Source: CAYOLL01 sp964404765 [NCBI: uncultured Gemmatimonadota bacterium] (lineage in GTDB: Bacteria; 4572-55). From it: a stretch of 9,641 nt of DNA. Shown piece by piece: positions 7,421 through 9,641 of this stretch (position 1 is the stretch's first letter; each line of letters starts with the position of its first letter). The stretch spans positions 1 through 9,641 of the forward strand of contig CAYOLL010000211.1 of the NCBI GenBank assembly GCA_964404765.1, written 5' to 3'. The position numbers were made by a program, and so were the translations under genes. Below the pieces are notes generated by a model. That model made no database searches. It was not told the DNA's origin and was given only the letters and a program-made list of their open reading frames with translations.

Positions 7421-7874
7421 TCATCAGCATTGGCTGCACTTTACAGTGGCCGAACAAGATTGCGTTTTAGCGCTGGAGAGCGTGGAGCGGATTATTCGCA
7501 TTGTCGAGATCACGCCCCTGCCCGACAAAGCGCCGCTGCTGTTGGGTGTTATCAACTTGCAGGGGCAGATTATTCCGGTGATCGACCTCGGTTTTGGGCA
7601 TGCCGCTGAACCGAACCCCGACGACCGGCTGATTGTGGTGAAAACACAGGGTCGTTTAGCCGCAGTAAGGGTTGATTATGTCCACGACGTGATTGCGCCG
7701 GGAAATGGTGAAATTTTTCCGGCCGGACAGCTCAATCAAAATCTCCACTACACGGACGGCGCGCTCAAGTTAAAGGATTCGATCTTATTGATCTTGAATC
7801 TTGACCATTTTCTGGCCGCCGCCGACCATCCGCTTAAAGAGAACACACCACAGGCAGGCGGTTTGCATTTGTAA
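7407..7874 (+). CDS. cheW: CheW-family chemosensory adaptor protein (155 aa)
   Basis: Single-domain CheW protein, which in known systems links chemoreceptors to the histidine kinase CheA in membrane arrays. Recognised by the two-subdomain SH3-like pattern: LHFTVAEQDCVLALESVERI (10-29), LPDKAPLLLGVINLQGQIIP (38-57) with the following VIDL, RLIVVKTQGRLAAVRVDYV (74-92) and a final SILLILNLDHFL stretch. Its length is typical of the family. The usual NLRG motif reads NLQG: the Arg that is normally conserved there (equivalent to the region around R62 of E. coli CheW) is Gln52. The start codon lies inside the cyclase gene, with a 14-bp overlap and its own AGGAG site, which suggests translational coupling. 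Partner receptor and CheA genes are not in the window. Confidence 0.93.
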   Translation: MTGHNHQHWLHFTVAEQDCVLALESVERIIRIVEITPLPDKAPLLLGVINLQGQIIPVIDLGFGHAAEPNPDDRLIVVKTQGRLAAVRVDYVHDVIAPGNGEIFPAGQLNQNLHYTDGALKLKDSILLILNLDHFLAAADHPLKENTPQAGGLHL

Positions 7875-7885
7875 GGTTGTTTAGA

Positions 7886-7934
7886 CTGAAAGCTGAAAGC
7901 TGAATACTGAATACTGAAAACTGAATACTGAAAT
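7886..7934. repeat. Tandem heptanucleotide array, seven units
   Basis: Seven contiguous 7-bp units starting with CTGAA fill 49 of the 80 bases between cheW and cheR: CTGAAAG twice, CTGAATA twice, then CTGAAAA, CTGAATA and CTGAAAT. Heptad arrays of this kind are known as short tandemly repeated sequences in cyanobacteria and other large-genome bacteria. The array ends 11 bases before the cheR ribosome site, so a change in copy number would shift the spacing between the two genes without altering a reading frame. Confidence 0.9.
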
Positions 7935-7945
7935 TATAATTTTTC

Positions 7946-7950
7946 GGGAG
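7946..7950 (+). promoter_or_regulatory. Ribosome binding site of cheR
   Basis: GGGAG lies 4 bases before the GTG at 7955, a tight but usable spacing. The next in-frame start, ATG at 7973, lies 22 bases from this site and has none of its own nearby, so GTG is preferred. The short spacing leaves some doubt. Confidence 0.5.
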
Positions 7951-7954
7951 AACC

Positions 7955-9454
7955 GTGACACCGCATGTATCAATGCCTACATTGGAGCAGGTTAGCATCC
8001 TGGTGGAAGCGCAATTGGGGCTATATTTTCCGCGTGACCGCTGGGGCGACCTGGCCCGCAAGCTGGCCAAAGCCGCACCGGATTTTGGCTTTAGTGACGC
8101 GGAAGCCTGTTGCCGCTGGTTATTGGCCACTCCACTGAGCAAAAAGCAGATCAACATGCTGGCTTGTCACTTAACGATTGGCGAGACGTATTTTTTTCGT
8201 GGCCGGGAAGTGCTGTCGGCCTTTCAGGATGCGGTGCTGCGGCGATTGATTCAAGAGCGGCAGAACTCGTCACGCACACTGCGTATTTGGAGCGCCGGTT
8301 GTTCCAGCGGCGAAGAAGCTTATACCATCGCCATGATTTTGACCCAAACCATTCCGGATATTAAACGTTGGAATATCACGATTTTGGCGACGGATATCAA
8401 CACCGACTCGTTGCATAAAGCGATTGCCGGCCGCTACCGCAGCTGGTCCTTCCGGGAGACGATGCCGCCTGAAGCCCGCGCAAAATATTTCCGCGAAGTC
8501 GGAGACTGCTATGAAGTTCTGCCGCACATCAGGCAAATGGTCACCTTCTCGCATCTGAATCTGGTCGAAGACTGCTATCCGTCCCTGGCCACCAATACGA
8601 CGGCAATGGATATTATTTTCAGTCAAAACGTCATTATGTATTTTGCCGATGAGCGGCGGCGTAAAGTCGTGGAAAACCTGTATCACTGCCTGACCGATGA
8701 GGGCTGGGTAATTGTCAGCCCCAGCGAAGTGCCGCATTTGATTATCCCGCAATTAAAAATGGTCAATCTGGGCGCGGCGATTTTCTATCATAAAGAACCC
8801 GTCAGCCCTGCGACAGCGGCGATAATGCCACCGCCCAAAGCCCCGCTCATGCCGCCTGTTGAGACGCTCCAACGGACCGCAAGCTACACGCCGCCGGCTG
8901 CGCTTTTACCCGATTCTTTTGCGTCCCGGGCGCTGGGAAATGGCGCGCACTACACGCCACCCGGAAAAAGCGTTTTAGCCGAAGCGCGTCAGTTTTACAA
9001 TATTGGTGAATATGGCCGCGCTGCCGAAATCCTGTTAAAATTTTTATCGGATAACGGCGCAAATGACGAGGCGCATTTTGCGCTGCTGATTCATGCCAAG
9101 GCGAATCTGGGCCATTTGGACGAGGCGCTGACCTGGTGTCACAAGGCGTTGGCGAATCATAAACTAAACCCGCATTTTTATTATCTGCAAGCCACAATTT
9201 ATCAGGAAAAGGGTGATTTGAATGCCGCTGCCGTTGCGCTCAAGCGCGTTCTTTATCTGGACCCGGATTATACGCTGGCCTATTTTATATTGGGCAATAT
9301 GGCCAGGCATGAAGGAAAAACGACAGAGTCCCGACGGCATTTTCAGAACGCCCGGGCTTCATTAAAAAAGTTTGATGCGGATGTGGTTTTGTCGGAATCG
9401 GATGGAATGACGGCGGGCCGCTTGCTGGAAATTATTGACGCGATAACATCATAA
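7955..9454 (+). CDS. cheR: CheR-type protein-glutamate methyltransferase with C-terminal TPR repeats (499 aa)
   Basis: Methylates receptor glutamates using S-adenosylmethionine, setting adaptation in chemosensory arrays. The N-terminal helical domain (about 8-90) ends with HLTIGETYFFR, keeping the Thr and Arg (R82) of the CheR LTxxxTxFFR motif. The SAM-binding domain has IWSAGCSSGEEAYTIAM (111-127), ATDINTDSL with D147, HLNL (200-203) and DIIFSQNVIMYF (219-230). In that last motif the family's CRNV reads SQNV, so the usual Arg is Gln224. A Pro-rich linker (about 282-340) leads to three or four TPR repeats (342-475), best seen in HFYYLQATIYQEKGDLNAAA from 407. This CheR-TPR layout matches WspC and other adaptation enzymes of non-flagellar pathways rather than plain E. 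coli CheR. The GTG start is chosen for the GGGAG before it. It is probably cotranscribed with cheW across the heptad array. Confidence 0.95.
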   Translation: MTPHVSMPTLEQVSILVEAQLGLYFPRDRWGDLARKLAKAAPDFGFSDAEACCRWLLATPLSKKQINMLACHLTIGETYFFRGREVLSAFQDAVLRRLIQERQNSSRTLRIWSAGCSSGEEAYTIAMILTQTIPDIKRWNITILATDINTDSLHKAIAGRYRSWSFRETMPPEARAKYFREVGDCYEVLPHIRQMVTFSHLNLVEDCYPSLATNTTAMDIIFSQNVIMYFADERRRKVVENLYHCLTDEGWVIVSPSEVPHLIIPQLKMVNLGAAIFYHKEPVSPATAAIMPPPKAPLMPPVETLQRTASYTPPAALLPDSFASRALGNGAHYTPPGKSVLAEARQFYNIGEYGRAAEILLKFLSDNGANDEAHFALLIHAKANLGHLDEALTWCHKALANHKLNPHFYYLQATIYQEKGDLNAAAVALKRVLYLDPDYTLAYFILGNMARHEGKTTESRRHFQNARASLKKFDADVVLSESDGMTAGRLLEIIDAITS

Positions 9455-9455
9455 C

Positions 9456-9588
9456 GCGGTAAACCGCAATTTTTAACCGCAAAGTTACGCTAAGTTTTTC
9501 GCAAAGTCTCGCTGAGTTTTCCTTTGTGAAACTCTGCGTCATACTTTGCGCAACGCTGCGGTAAACCACAATTTTTAACCGCAAAGTT
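9456..9588. repeat. Direct repeat pair bracketing a long hairpin, downstream of cheR
   Basis: A 30-bp sequence beginning CGGTAAACC at 9457-9486 recurs at 9559-9588 with a single G/A difference. Between the copies lies an imperfect hairpin: CGCAAAGT (9500-9507) pairs with ACTTTGCG (9543-9550), and GAGTTT (9514-9519) with AAACTC (9529-9534). CGCAAAG-rich repeats like this are common between environmental bacterial genes (from memory). It starts two bases after the cheR stop. The stem could slow transcription, but there is no terminal T run, so it is not a convincing intrinsic terminator. Confidence 0.7.
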
Positions 9589-9641
9589 CAGACCTCCTGA
9601 TCCCATGCGCGGCTAAAAATCGTGAAACTTATTTCTGCAAA
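9589..9641. other. Right-hand end: no feature seen
   Basis: No open frame of useful length begins here: the ATG at 9604 stops after three codons. No start of a further chemosensory gene is visible, so any continuation of the cluster lies beyond the window. Confidence 0.5.

Noticed and set aside
7935-7940. TATAAT box directly before cheR as a separate promoter.
   Set aside because: No acceptable -35 box lies 16-18 bases upstream, only the heptad array, and a start near 7947 would leave essentially no leader and cut into the ribosome site.

Overview
The window holds four complete protein genes, all for signal transduction, with repeat-rich spacers between them. A very large gene for a membrane-bound hybrid sensor histidine kinase occupies the minus strand (125-5605). 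Divergent from it, on the plus strand, runs a three-gene cluster: a response regulator fused to a class III adenylyl cyclase (6104-7420), a CheW-type adaptor (7407-7874) and a CheR-type methyltransferase with C-terminal TPR repeats (7955-9454). The base composition is close to balanced. The long multi-PAS kinase, the secreted-type sensor domain between two membrane segments and the many dispersed palindromic repeats suggest an environmental Gram-negative-type bacterium with a large genome and an expanded signalling repertoire. The phylum cannot be fixed from this sequence.

Layout. 1-124: spacer made largely of repeat-like sequence downstream of the kinase. 125-5605: kinase with signal anchor, periplasmic ABC_sub_bind-like sensor, second TM helix, coiled coil, seven PAS modules, HisKA, HATPase, receiver and a helical tail. 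5606-6103: 498-bp divergent spacer with a near-consensus promoter for the kinase, a second promoter facing the cyclase, a dyad next to it, and then three palindromic repeats. One of these is a 122-bp MITE-like element with 16-bp perfect terminal inverted repeats and an 8-bp target duplication, nested inside another palindrome. 6104-9454: cyclase, cheW and cheR. The first two overlap by 14 bp; cheW and cheR are separated by 80 bp holding seven tandem copies of a heptanucleotide. 9455-9641: spacer with a 30-bp direct repeat and a long hairpin; no gene seen.

How the genes may work together (inference). A CheW next to a CheR-TPR recalls wspB-wspC of the Wsp chemosensory system, in which the output regulator is a receiver-GGDEF protein making c-di-GMP. 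Here the co-transcribed receiver protein carries an adenylyl cyclase with the residues expected for ATP. The best hypothesis is an alternative-function chemosensory pathway whose output is cAMP. Its receptor, CheA and CheB would have to lie outside the window. The divergent hybrid kinase may feed the same circuit or be regulated with it; the sequence shows adjacency only.
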